The notes under the pieces were generated by a model. The model searched no databases. It saw only the letters and a program-made list of their open reading frames with translations, and was not told the origin of the DNA. From assembly GCA_016870485.1 (NCBI GenBank), contig VGBM01000004.1, positions 1-64,000 of the forward strand: DNA of 64,000 bases, given 5' to 3'. Below, one piece after another: positions 26,350-34,652 of this stretch (its first letter is position 1; the number at the start of each line of letters is the position of its first letter). This DNA is from Actinomycetota bacterium (GTDB lineage: Bacteria > Actinomycetota > Thermoleophilia > Gaiellales > F1-60-MAGs149). Both the position numbers and the translations under genes were made by a program.

Positions 26350-27081
26350 TCAGCGCAGGCCCAGGGCCTGGCGCAGCGCACGGGTCTGGCGCCGCGCCAC
26401 CTCGATCACGGTGCCGTCGCGGTCGGCGAGGCGCACCTGCACGCGGCCCTGCTCGAGGGGCTCGACGGCCGCCACCAGCGCGAGATTGACGATCTGCGAG
26501 CGGTGCACGCGCAGGAAGCCCGCGGGCAGGACGTCCTCGAGGGCGCGCAGGGAGCGCGGTGACGCGAGGACGCGGCCGTCGGCCAGTCCGAGGCGCGAGC
26601 GGTCTCGCTCCGCCTCGGCGTAGGCGATCTCGGCCGGATCGACGAGCCCGGTCGCGCCGTCGGGCCCGACCACGGGCACCCGCAGACCGGTCGCGGCGCC
26701 CGGCGCGGTGCCGGCGCGGATCGCGCCGACGCGACGCACGGCCGTCACGAGGCGGTCCTCGCGCACCGGCTTGAGCAGGTAGTCGACGGCCTCGACCGCG
26801 AAGGCCTGGATCGCCCGGTCGTCGTGCGCGGTCACGAAGACCACGCTCGGCCGGCTCGGGAGGTCGGCGAGGCGGCAAGCCGTCTCGATCCCGCCCGCGT
26901 CGCCGGGCATGTTGATGTCGAGGAAGACGACGTCGTACGCCATCCGCTCGGCGAGGGTGAGGGCCTCGCGCGACGAGGCGGCCTCCCCCGCCACCTCGAC
27001 GCCATCGATGCCGCCGAGCAGGTGGCGCAGCTCGGAGCGCGCCGGCGCCTCGTCGTCGACGATCAGGGCGAGCAGCGTCAT
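26350..27081 (-). CDS. LytTR-type response regulator
   Basis: A 243-residue regulator. Residues 1-120 are a receiver domain with acidic pocket D9/D10, phospho-acceptor D55 (FLDINMP) and lysine in YLLKPV. Residues about 135-240 form a LytTR DNA-binding domain (IAYAEAERDRSRLGLADGR; FLRVHRSQIVNL). The start overlaps the histidine kinase gene by 4 nt, so this is its partner. Such pairs often control cell-wall, carbon-starvation or peptide-responsive genes; the VanW gene divergent to the kinase is a candidate target. Confidence 0.93.
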   Translation of the reverse strand: MTLLALIVDDEAPARSELRHLLGGIDGVEVAGEAASSREALTLAERMAYDVVFLDINMPGDAGGIETACRLADLPSRPSVVFVTAHDDRAIQAFAVEAVDYLLKPVREDRLVTAVRRVGAIRAGTAPGAATGLRVPVVGPDGATGLVDPAEIAYAEAERDRSRLGLADGRVLASPRSLRALEDVLPAGFLRVHRSQIVNLALVAAVEPLEQGRVQVRLADRDGTVIEVARRQTRALRQALGLR

Positions 27082-28481
27082 GCCGCCGTCTGCCCCGCCT
27101 CCCGCAGGGGCTCGTCAGGGACGAGCACGCTGACGTACGTCCCGAACAGGGGCGAGGAGGCGATCCGGAGCCGGCCCTGCTCACCGTAGTGGGCCTGGAT
27201 GCGGCGGTGCACGGAGGCGAGGCCGAGGCCGCCCGCCCCGGATCCGTAGCCGGGCTCCAGCACCCGCTCGGCGTCGTCGCGGGAGATGCCGCGCCCGTTG
27301 TCGCGCACGGTCACCCGCAGCCGGCCGAAGCGGACGTCGGCCCGCACCACGACGCGCAGGGGCTCGTCGGTCTTGCCGTGCTTAATCGCATTCTCCACGA
27401 GGGGCTGCACGAGGAACGGCGGCACCATCACGTCCAGGGCGGCGGGGCCGATCCGGCGCTCGACGATCAGGTCGGGCCCGAAGCGCGCCTGCTCGAGGTC
27501 GAGGTAGGCCTCGACGTGGGCCATCTCCTCCGCGAACGACACGAACGCCGCGGGCTGGCGCAGGGTCGAGCGGCAGTACTCCGCGAACGTGATCACGAGC
27601 CGCCGCGCCTCGTCGGGCTGCGTGCGGATGAAGGCGGCGATCGTGTTGAGCGCGTTGAAGACGAAGTGCGGCTCGATCTGCGCCTGCAGGGCGGCCAGCT
27701 CCGCCGAGGCGCTGGCCCGGGCGTGCACCTCGACCTCGCCGGCGGCGAGCGCCGTGGAGACGAGGCCGCAGAGCGACGCAACGGCGGCGGCGTCCCGGTC
27801 CGACACGTCGAGCGCGCCCTCGGAGAAGGCGATCACCGAGCCGACCACACGGCCGCGCACCACGAGCGGGCCGACCACGGCGGCGCGCAGCGGGCAGTCC
27901 GAGTCGCAGCCGTGGCGCCAGCCCACGGGCAGCCGGGCCACGCGCGCCTCGTCCATCGCCTGGACGGCGCCCGGCGGGGCGTCCGTGCCGGCGCCGTGGT
28001 GGTCGGCCGCGAGGCCGACGTGCGCGAGGACGCGGGACCGGTCGGACACGGCGACGGCCGCGAAGCCGAGCCGCGCCTGCGCCTCGCGGGCGAGGAGCTG
28101 CGCGGACGCCGAGGACAGCCCATCGTGCAGGACCGGCGTCGTGATCGCGACGACCTCGAGGAGGCCGGCGGCACGGCCACCGCCGAGCGGCGCGTCGGCG
28201 GCGACGCCGCTGCGGATCAGGCTCAGCGACACGACCAGGGCGAACACGAGCGCCGCCACGAGCGGCACCGCCCAGATCGCGTCGATGCCCCGGCTGGACA
28301 GCGTCTCGAGCGCCAGCCCGACCACGCCGGAGACGAGCAGCGCGAGGATCGCGGCTGCGAGCATCGGGCCGCGCAGCTCCGCCCAGTGGCGGCGCCCGGC
28401 GCGGGCGGAGACCCCGCGCTGGCTCGAGACCCACGTGAACGCGGCCTCGCGGCGGGGCTTTTCGGCCTGGTCCGATTCCAC
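27078..28481 (-). CDS. LytS/YehU-type sensor histidine kinase
   Basis: A 467-residue kinase. Two or three membrane helices near the N terminus (AAAILALLVSGVVGLALE; VPLVAALVFALVVSLSL) are followed by a GAF-like domain (about 100-240) with Cys-rich HGCDSDCPLR, then the His_kinase domain with QIEPHFVFNALNTI (acceptor His) and an HATPase_c domain (VENAIKHGK; VRDNGRGISRDD; GGLGLASVHRRI). GTG 28481 is chosen because TACGAT lies 9 nt upstream; GTG 28499 is an alternative. The cysteines in the GAF-like part might sense redox state or a metal, which is inference. Confidence 0.88.
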   Translation of the reverse strand: MESDQAEKPRREAAFTWVSSQRGVSARAGRRHWAELRGPMLAAAILALLVSGVVGLALETLSSRGIDAIWAVPLVAALVFALVVSLSLIRSGVAADAPLGGGRAAGLLEVVAITTPVLHDGLSSASAQLLAREAQARLGFAAVAVSDRSRVLAHVGLAADHHGAGTDAPPGAVQAMDEARVARLPVGWRHGCDSDCPLRAAVVGPLVVRGRVVGSVIAFSEGALDVSDRDAAAVASLCGLVSTALAAGEVEVHARASASAELAALQAQIEPHFVFNALNTIAAFIRTQPDEARRLVITFAEYCRSTLRQPAAFVSFAEEMAHVEAYLDLEQARFGPDLIVERRIGPAALDVMVPPFLVQPLVENAIKHGKTDEPLRVVVRADVRFGRLRVTVRDNGRGISRDDAERVLEPGYGSGAGGLGLASVHRRIQAHYGEQGRLRIASSPLFGTYVSVLVPDEPLREAGQTAA

Positions 28482-28542
28482 GATGCGATGATCGTACACC
28501 CGCCCGGGGGGCGGGATCGCAGTGCGCAAGCCGTTTCAGGGG

Positions 28543-28549
28543 TATCATA
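28543..28549. promoter_or_regulatory. Symmetric TATCATA -10 element between divergent kinase and VanW genes
   Basis: TATCAT on the plus strand lies 15 nt before the VanW ATG, and the same bases read TATGAT on the minus strand, 62 nt before the kinase start. A second minus-strand -10-like TACGAT lies at 28491-28496, nearer the kinase start. Confidence 0.35.
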
Positions 28550-28563
28550 GGTCGCCGGAGACG

Positions 28564-30405
28564 ATGGCCAAGACGACCCCTGCCCGCACCCGGCCGCGCC
28601 CCACCTCCGGGCCCGATCGCCGCCGCCGCCCGGCCTCCCGCCGGAACACGCGGATCCGGCAGATCGTGGTCCTCGGACTGGTGGCGCTGGTCGCCCTGAT
28701 CGCCGTCCGCGGCCTGATGTATCGCGGCGACGTCGCGCCGGGCGTCGAGGTGGCCGGCGTCGCGATCGGCGGCCTCTCCCCCGATGCGGCCAAGGAGCGT
28801 CTCCGGGCCGAGCTCGGCCCCCGCCTCGGGGCCACCGTCAGCGTCGCCGTCGATCGGCAGAAGGCGCAGATGGTGCCGGCCGAACTCGACGCCCGCATCG
28901 ACTACACCCGCACGGTCGACGAGGCGATGCGGATCGGACGGCTGCGCTCGATCCTGCTGCCCTTCGCCTACTCGGCCTCCATCGACCCGACGATCACGAT
29001 CCCGCCGCGCCCGCGCATCCCCGCGAACCTCCGGCTCGTCGCGGCGCCCGCGCGCTCGGCGAAGGTGCGGATCGACGACGGCAAGGTCTCCGTCTCGCCC
29101 GCCAGGAACGGCCACGAGATCTCCGCCCGCGGGATCCTGCTCGCGGCGACCCGCGCCGCGCTCGCCGGGGAGCGCCGCGTGAGGATCGAGTCGCGAATCA
29201 CGAAGCCCGCGATCTCCACCGAGGAGGCCCGCTCCGCGGCGAACCGCGCGCTCGAGATCGCCTCGGCACCCGTCGCCCTCAACGTCGACGGCAGGCGCGT
29301 GGGCGCGCTCTCCACGGCCGCCCTCGAGAACGCGGTGACGGTGCGCAACGAGGACGGCGAGCCCACCATCGCGCTCAGCCCGAAGGCGCTCGCGCCGGCG
29401 ATCGCCGAGCAGCTCGGCGACCTGCTGCGCAACCCCGTCAACGCGATGTGGGACACCAACGGCGAGCGCGCCTGGGTGATTCCGGGGAGGAAGGGCCGCG
29501 CGTTCGACCCGCGCACCGCGGCCGACGCCGTGCGCGCCGCGGCGCTCGGGGGTGGCGCCCGCCAGGCCGAGATCGCGCTGAACGCGGTCGACCCGGGCCG
29601 CTCGACGGAGGAGGCCGAGTCCTACGGGATCACGCAGCGCGTCTCCGGTGCCGTCACCGAGCTCGGCGACTCGTCGGAGAACCGCACGCACAACGTCGCG
29701 CTGATGACGGGCATCCTCGACAACCGCCTCGTGATGCCCGGCGAGACCTTCTCGTTCAACGAGGCGGTCGGCCCGCGCACGCCCGAGCGCGGCTTCCTCG
29801 AGGGGCGTTCGATCGTCGCCGGCCTGCTCCTGCCCTCGATCGGCGGCGGCGTCTGCCAGGTCGCGACCACGCTCTTCGACGCCGCCTTCGACCTCGGCCT
29901 GCAGATCAACGAGCGCACGAACCACTCGTTCTACATCTACCACTACCGCGACGGCCTGGACGCCGCGGTCTCGTGGGACGGCCCCGATCTGCGCTTCACC
30001 AACGACACGGGCCACCCGGTCCTGATCCGCGCGGCGGCGGATTCCAGCACGATGATCGTCAACCTCTACTCGGCGCCGTCGGACCGCACGGTCGAGACCA
30101 TCACCAGCGAGCGCTACGCCATCGAGAAGCCGAAGGATCGCTACCTCGCCGACCCCTACGCGCCGCCCGGCAAGATCATCGAGTACACGGAGGGGCAGGA
30201 GGGCTTCAGCGTGGACGTGACGCGCATCGTGCGTCAGAACGGCGAGGTCGTCTCCGAGGCGGTCTTCCCCTCGAAGTACGTCCCCGAGGCCACGACGTTC
30301 CTCGTCGGGCCCGGCGCGTTCCCCCCGGGCGACAACGTCACCGAGGAGCCCCCGTTCGGCTGGGAGAGCCCCTACTCCCCGGTCGACATCGCGCCGCTCA
30401 GCTGA
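28564..30405 (+). CDS. VanW-family membrane-anchored cell-envelope protein with peptidoglycan-binding-like repeats
   Basis: A 613-residue protein with a basic cytosolic N terminus (TRPRPTSGPDRRRRPASRR) and one membrane anchor (about 33-52, IVVLGLVALVALIAV). The extracellular part has repeated PG_binding_4-type units (about 60-370). A VanW domain follows from about residue 395, with the motif FSFNEAVGPRTPERGF, the signature IGGGVCQVATTLFDAAF, ERTNHSFYIYHYRDG and RFTNDTGHPVLI. VanW occurs in vancomycin-resistance loci but its activity is not settled. ATG 28564 has GGAG upstream. The 3' end overlaps the convergent lacI gene by 8 nt (TCAGCTGA). Confidence 0.9.
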   Translation: MAKTTPARTRPRPTSGPDRRRRPASRRNTRIRQIVVLGLVALVALIAVRGLMYRGDVAPGVEVAGVAIGGLSPDAAKERLRAELGPRLGATVSVAVDRQKAQMVPAELDARIDYTRTVDEAMRIGRLRSILLPFAYSASIDPTITIPPRPRIPANLRLVAAPARSAKVRIDDGKVSVSPARNGHEISARGILLAATRAALAGERRVRIESRITKPAISTEEARSAANRALEIASAPVALNVDGRRVGALSTAALENAVTVRNEDGEPTIALSPKALAPAIAEQLGDLLRNPVNAMWDTNGERAWVIPGRKGRAFDPRTAADAVRAAALGGGARQAEIALNAVDPGRSTEEAESYGITQRVSGAVTELGDSSENRTHNVALMTGILDNRLVMPGETFSFNEAVGPRTPERGFLEGRSIVAGLLLPSIGGGVCQVATTLFDAAFDLGLQINERTNHSFYIYHYRDGLDAAVSWDGPDLRFTNDTGHPVLIRAAADSSTMIVNLYSAPSDRTVETITSERYAIEKPKDRYLADPYAPPGKIIEYTEGQEGFSVDVTRIVRQNGEVVSEAVFPSKYVPEATTFLVGPGAFPPGDNVTEEPPFGWESPYSPVDIAPLS

Positions 30406-31402
30406 CCGGGCCGGTCGACTCGCGCACGACGAGGCGCGGCTCGATCACCGTGCGCTGCCCGTCCGCCTCACCCGCGAGGTGAGCGGCGAGGAACCCGACG
30501 GCGGCACGGGCCACGCGGTCGGTGTCCCAGCTGGCGGTGGTCAGGGACGGCGCGACGAGCCGCGACAGCGGGTGGTCGTCGAAGCCGCAGATCGACACAT
30601 CCCCGGGGACGTCCAGGCCGAGCTCGCGGCAGCCGTGCAGCGCCCCGTACGCGATCGCGTCCGAGGTCGCGAACACCGCGGTCGGCCGGTCGGGGCGCTC
30701 GAGCACCTCGAGAGCGAGGGGGCGCGAGCCGTCCAGGGAGTAGGCGCAGGGGACGATCTCGCAGTCGAGGACGAGCGCGGCGGCCTGCTCGCGGACCGCG
30801 GCCTCGGTCGGGCGGTCCGGCGAGATCGCGACGGCCCACGACAGCACCGCGATGCGCCGGTGGCCGAGGGTGTGCAGGTGGCGCAGCACCTCGCCCACCC
30901 CCGCCGTCTGGTCGAAGACGACCTCGCCCACGGTGGCGGCGCCGTGCAGGCGCCCCCCGATCGTGACCAGGGGCACGCGCTCGGAGATCTGGGCCCAGAC
31001 GCCCCCGGCCGGGCCGATCGGCGCGACGATCAGCCCGTCGACGCGCTGGTCGACGAGGCGCCGCGCGAGAGCGAGCTCCTGGGCGGGGTCGCCGTCGGCG
31101 TCGGCGAGCAGCGTCTGGATCCCCTGAGCCCGCAGCTCGCGCTGGATCGCGTGGGCGAGGGTCTGCTGCCAGAAGTCGGCGAGGCTGCCGACGAGGACCC
31201 CGACGGTGCCCGTGCGCCCGCCGCGCAGGGCGCGCGCCACGGGGTCGGCCGTATAGCCGAGCTCATCGGCCACCGCCCGCACGCGCTCGACCGTCTCCGG
31301 CGCCACGCGCTCGCCGCGCAGGGCGTAGGAGACCGCCGCCACGGACAGTCCTGTGGCGTCGGCGATATCGCGCAGGGTCGGGCGCTTGCCGGTTGTGGCC
31401 AC
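30398..31402 (-). CDS. LacI-family transcriptional regulator
   Basis: A 334-residue repressor. Residues 8-55 are the HTH (TLRDIADATGLSVAAVSYAL, then hinge helix PVARALRGGR), and the rest is a periplasmic-binding-protein-like effector domain (GVLVGSLADFWQQTL; GLIVAPIGPAG; TAVFATSDAIAYGAL; ISICGFDD-type strand read as VSICGFDDHPLS). Effectors are usually sugars or nucleosides. TAGGCT lies 6 nt upstream of GTG 31402, indicating a leaderless transcript. It is divergent from the cupin gene, which it may control. Confidence 0.93.
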   Translation of the reverse strand: MATTGKRPTLRDIADATGLSVAAVSYALRGERVAPETVERVRAVADELGYTADPVARALRGGRTGTVGVLVGSLADFWQQTLAHAIQRELRAQGIQTLLADADGDPAQELALARRLVDQRVDGLIVAPIGPAGGVWAQISERVPLVTIGGRLHGAATVGEVVFDQTAGVGEVLRHLHTLGHRRIAVLSWAVAISPDRPTEAAVREQAAALVLDCEIVPCAYSLDGSRPLALEVLERPDRPTAVFATSDAIAYGALHGCRELGLDVPGDVSICGFDDHPLSRLVAPSLTTASWDTDRVARAAVGFLAAHLAGEADGQRTVIEPRLVVRESTGPVS

Positions 31403-31408
31403 GGGGCC

Positions 31409-31414
31409 AGCCTA
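31409..31414 (-). promoter_or_regulatory. -10-like hexamer for a leaderless lacI transcript
   Basis: The minus strand reads TAGGCT, then 6 nt, then the GTG start at 31402. There is no Shine-Dalgarno sequence. The same TAGGCT-6 nt-GTG arrangement precedes the chagasin-like gene at 60377. Confidence 0.4.
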
Positions 31415-31433
31415 GCGCGTCGGGGCGCCGCTA

Positions 31434-31462
31434 TTGACGGACGGCAATCCGTTGTGCATACT
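31434..31462 (+). promoter_or_regulatory. Sigma70-type promoter of the cysteine-dioxygenase-like gene
   Basis: TTGACG (31434-31439), a 17-bp spacer and CATACT (31457-31462). The spacer contains the dyad ACGG-CAAT-CCGT (31441-31452), a possible operator, and a LacI-type half-site TGAAACG follows in the leader at about 31480-31486. A purine-rich ribosome site (GAGGAAAG) precedes GTG 31515. Confidence 0.55.
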
Positions 31463-31514
31463 TGGGTACATCGATTCACTGAAACGATAAACAGATAGCC
31501 TTGAGGAAAGCCCC

Positions 31515-32012
31515 GTGAGCGCCACCGCCGAGCCCTACGCCACCCCGCTGACCCCGGACCAGTGCGTCGAGGTCGCCGAGTCGATCGGGCGCCAGCCCGA
31601 GCTCTGGGAGCCGCACCGCAACCACGAGCCCGGCAAGCGCCACTACGCGCGCATCGTCCACGAGGACACGCACGAGGTGTGGGTAATCTCCTGGGTCGAC
31701 GACCACGACACCGGCTTCCACGACCACGACGTCTCCTGCGGCGCCGTCCACGTCCTCGAGGGCGGGATCCACGAGGAGCGGCTCGGCTTCGGCCGCGGCC
31801 ACCTCGATCGCCTGGTCGAGCCCGGCGAGACGATCCGCTTCGCCCCGTCCTACATCCACCGCTTCCGCCCGAGGGACGGCGTGCCCACGACCTCGATCCA
31901 CGTCTACTCGCCGCCCCTCAAGCTGATGGGCGCGTACCACGAGGGCGACGACGGCGCCCTCGTGCGGGTGCCGATAGACGGCGACGAGGAGCTCGTCAAC
32001 TTCGACGCCTAG
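31515..32012 (+). CDS. Cysteine dioxygenase-like cupin protein
   Basis: A 165-residue single-domain cupin. The metal-binding motif region is WVDDHDTGFHDHDVSCGAVH, with HDHD supplying the first histidines, and APSYIHRFRP gives the third. VLEGGIHEERLGFG and TTSIHVYSPPL match the bacterial cysteine-dioxygenase-like subgroup. True Cdo oxidises cysteine to cysteine sulfinate; related enzymes act on 3-mercaptopropionate or gallate-like substrates, so thiol dioxygenase is the safe reading. It has its own promoter and is divergent from a LacI regulator. The stop is shared with the convergent gene in a CTAG. Confidence 0.8.
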   Translation: MSATAEPYATPLTPDQCVEVAESIGRQPELWEPHRNHEPGKRHYARIVHEDTHEVWVISWVDDHDTGFHDHDVSCGAVHVLEGGIHEERLGFGRGHLDRLVEPGETIRFAPSYIHRFRPRDGVPTTSIHVYSPPLKLMGAYHEGDDGALVRVPIDGDEELVNFDA

Positions 32013-32410
32013 GCGCCGATGAGCGGGAAGGCGGGCCGCGCGATATCCGGCTCGACCCAGACCCGCCGCGCCCGGGGCGCCTCGATCAGGGTGCGCGTCC
32101 AGAGCCCGTCAGGGAGGTCGCGCCCGACCTCGGCTGCGGCGCGGTCCGCGTCGCAGCCGTGCGCGACGGCGTCGGCGACCGCCGACGCGTGGAGCACGGT
32201 CAGCGTCTCGTGGTAGCCGCCCGTGTCGGAGTTCGCGACGCCGTGGGCCTCGTTGCGCCGCGGGATCGCCGCGCGCACCGCGACGAGCGCCTCGTCCGGC
32301 CCCAACCGGCACACGAGGGTGCGCGTGGCGCGCACGTGGCCCGCGTGCGTCCACTCGGACTGGGGCAGGGTCCCGGCGAGGAGCCCGTCGGCGAGCTCGT
32401 CTGGCGTCAC
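32009..32410 (-). CDS. Conserved hypothetical protein (WTHAGH-motif family)
   Basis: A 133-residue protein. It starts with LPQSEWTHAGHVRATRTLV, followed by IPRRNEAHGVANSDTGGYHE, a pattern I recognise from conserved bacterial proteins of about 150 residues without known function. Histidines in both motifs could form a metal site. It begins at a GTGA overlap with the end of polX, so it is cotranslated with it, and ends in a stop shared with the convergent cupin gene. It has no signal or membrane segment. Confidence 0.65.
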   Translation of the reverse strand: MTPDELADGLLAGTLPQSEWTHAGHVRATRTLVCRLGPDEALVAVRAAIPRRNEAHGVANSDTGGYHETLTVLHASAVADAVAHGCDADRAAAEVGRDLPDGLWTRTLIEAPRARRVWVEPDIARPAFPLIGA

Positions 32411-34149
32411 GCCGCGACGCCGCGCTTGCGCCGCTTCTCGACCTTCGCCCAGGGCAGCGCGTTGACGACGTCCGCCTTCTGCGCCCAGCCGCGCCGCGCC
32501 GTGTCGACGCCGTAGCGCAGCACGTCGATGCCGTCCGGCCGGTGGGCGTCGCTCGAGATGCAGATCCCGACCCCCGCGGCGATCGCCGCGCGCACGTGCT
32601 CGGGCCGCAGATCGAGCCGCCGCGGATTCGCGTTGACCTCGAGGAACGTGCCCGTGCGGGTGCAGGCCGCGATCAGCGCCTCGACGTCGACGTCGTAGGC
32701 GGCGCGGCCGTCGAGCAGGCGCCCCGTCGGGTGCGCGATCACGTCGACGTGGGGGTGCTCGATCGCCGCGACCATGCTGCGCGTCAGCTCGTCGCCCGTC
32801 TGCCCGCGCACGCCGTGCGCCGAGGCGACCACCCAGTCGAGCTGCTCCAGCACCTCGTCGGGGAGGTCGAGCTGGCCCCCGGGCAGGATGTCGACCTCGA
32901 TGCCGGTGAGGAGCCGGAAGCCGTCCTTCGCGAGGGCCTTCGCGGCCTTGCGCACGCGGCGCATGTTGGCGAGCGTCTCGGCGGGGTCGAGGCCGATGCC
33001 CATCCCGACCGCGTGCGAGTGGTCGGTGATCGCCAGGTAGTCGAGGCCGCGCGCCTGCGCGGCGCGCGCCATGTCCGTCGGCGTCGCCTTGCCGTCGGAG
33101 GCGTCGGAGTGGGCGTGGAGGTCGCCCTTGATGTCCTTCAGGGTCACGAGGCGCGGCAGCGCCCCGAGCGCGGCCGCCTCGATCTCGCCCTGGTCCTCGC
33201 GCAGCTCCGGCGGGATCCAGTCGAGGCCGAGCCGCGCGTACACCTCCTCCTCGCTCGCGCAGGGCTCGGGGTCGCCGCCCGCGATCGGCGCGAACCCATG
33301 CTCCGAGAGGCTCAGGCCCCGGTCGCGCGCCCGCTCGCGCAGGGCCACGTTGTGCGCCTTCGAGCCCGTGAAGTGCTGCAGCAGGGACCCCCACTGGGCA
33401 GGATCGATCACGCGCAGGTCGACCTGCAGGCCGTCGTGCAGGACGACCGACGCCTTGGCGTCGCCGAGCGCGACCACGTCCTGCACGCCCTCGTGGGCGG
33501 CGAAGCGCTCGAGCAGCGGCGCCGGGTCGTCCGAGGCGGCGACGAGGTCGACGTCGCCGATCAGCCCCTTGCGCCGGCGCAGGGACCCCGCGATCTCCGC
33601 CGCCCTGCAGCCCGGCTCGGAGCGCAGCGCCGCCACCAGCATCTCGGCGCGGTCCAGCGCGTGGTCGAGCAGGATCACCCGCTTGCGCGGACCCCCGCCG
33701 GCCTGGATCGCCTCGAGGATCGCGGTCTCCCTCTTCGCGCCGAGGCCCTTGAGGTCGCGCAGGCGGCCGGCCTCGCAGGCCGCGCGCAGCCCGTCCACGT
33801 CGCGCACGTCGAGCTCGGTCAGGAGGCGCTTGGCGGTCTTCGGCCCGACGCCCGGGACCTGCATCACCTGCACGACCCCGTCCGGGTAGACGGCCCGCAG
33901 CCGCTCGAGCGCCTCCATCGTGCCCGTGGCGCGGATCTCGTCGACCTTCGCCGCGATCGTCTTGCCGACGCCGGGCAGCTCCGTCAGCCGGCCCTCGTCG
34001 GCGATCCGCTCGACGGACTCCGCGGTCGACCGGAACTGCTCCGCGGCCCGGCGGTAGGCGATCACCTTGTGCACGATCGCCCCGTCCAGCTCGGACAGGC
34101 TGGCGAGCAGGTCGAACAGGTCGGCGACGTCGGCGTTGCGCAGGGCCAT
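32407..34149 (-). CDS. polX: DNA polymerase/3'-5' exonuclease PolX
   Basis: A 580-residue protein, normal for bacterial PolX. Two HhH motifs occur early (ELPGVGKTIAAK; QVPGVGPKTAKRLL), then the polymerase beta-like palm with AGSLRRRKGLIGDVDLV and the third aspartate in LQVDLRV, then a C-terminal PHP domain (DLHAHSDASDGKAT; LAITDHSHA; TGIEVDILPGG; ISSDAHRP) that gives manganese-dependent 3'-5' exonuclease activity. It fills gaps in base-excision or break repair. ATG 34149 begins the family N terminus; the frame continues open upstream into a frameshifted secreted-protein gene. Confidence 0.95.
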   Translation of the reverse strand: MALRNADVADLFDLLASLSELDGAIVHKVIAYRRAAEQFRSTAESVERIADEGRLTELPGVGKTIAAKVDEIRATGTMEALERLRAVYPDGVVQVMQVPGVGPKTAKRLLTELDVRDVDGLRAACEAGRLRDLKGLGAKRETAILEAIQAGGGPRKRVILLDHALDRAEMLVAALRSEPGCRAAEIAGSLRRRKGLIGDVDLVAASDDPAPLLERFAAHEGVQDVVALGDAKASVVLHDGLQVDLRVIDPAQWGSLLQHFTGSKAHNVALRERARDRGLSLSEHGFAPIAGGDPEPCASEEEVYARLGLDWIPPELREDQGEIEAAALGALPRLVTLKDIKGDLHAHSDASDGKATPTDMARAAQARGLDYLAITDHSHAVGMGIGLDPAETLANMRRVRKAAKALAKDGFRLLTGIEVDILPGGQLDLPDEVLEQLDWVVASAHGVRGQTGDELTRSMVAAIEHPHVDVIAHPTGRLLDGRAAYDVDVEALIAACTRTGTFLEVNANPRRLDLRPEHVRAAIAAGVGICISSDAHRPDGIDVLRYGVDTARRGWAQKADVVNALPWAKVEKRRKRGVAA

Positions 34150-34567
34150 GAGCCGCTCAGCCCCCAGGACCACGCGCCCGAGCAGCGCCCGCGCCGGGGG
34201 GATGCCGGCGCCGACGGCGCGCCAGTGGTAGGCCCGGCGGCCGTTGCCGCGCACCCGCAGCCGCACGATCCCGAGCCCGCCGCAGCGGTCGGTGCCGGAC
34301 ACGCGGATCCGCTCCGAGAACCGGACCTCCCCGCCCGTACGGCCCTGGTGGATCAGGACGCCGCTGCAGACGAGACCCCCCGGTGAGGGCGATCGTCGAG
34401 CCGTGCTTGCTCCCGCTCAGGCGCACCGCGACGTCGATCGCGGGATCGGCCCCGGTCAGCGTGCCGGCCCACGGGCCGTGCAGGGACTGCAGGGCCGTCG
34501 GGGCGGCCGACGCCGCCGCCGGAGCGGCCGGCAGGGCGCCGGTGAGGACGAGCAGGCGGGGACGCAC
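34150..34567 (-). pseudogene. Frameshifted small secreted-protein gene upstream of polX
   Basis: From GTG 34567 the frame gives a signal peptide (RPRLLVLTGALPAAPAAASA) and LHGPWAGTLTGADPAIDVAV up to SGSKHGSTIALTGG. At a run of six C (34376-34381) the sensible reading moves to another frame: LVCSGVLIHQG, FSERIRVSGTDRCGGLGIVR and RGNGRRAYHWRA. Together these look like one secreted domain with a CxG...F.ERI...C..G.V.L pattern. The second frame then runs open into polX. A real frameshift or a homopolymer sequencing error would explain it equally well. Confidence 0.45.
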
Positions 34568-34652
34568 GAGCAGACCGTGGCACACCCGGGGAGCGAGCGC
34601 AAGCGGCCGCGAGCGGGAACGGGAAGGGCCGTCCTGCGGCATGATCCGAGCG

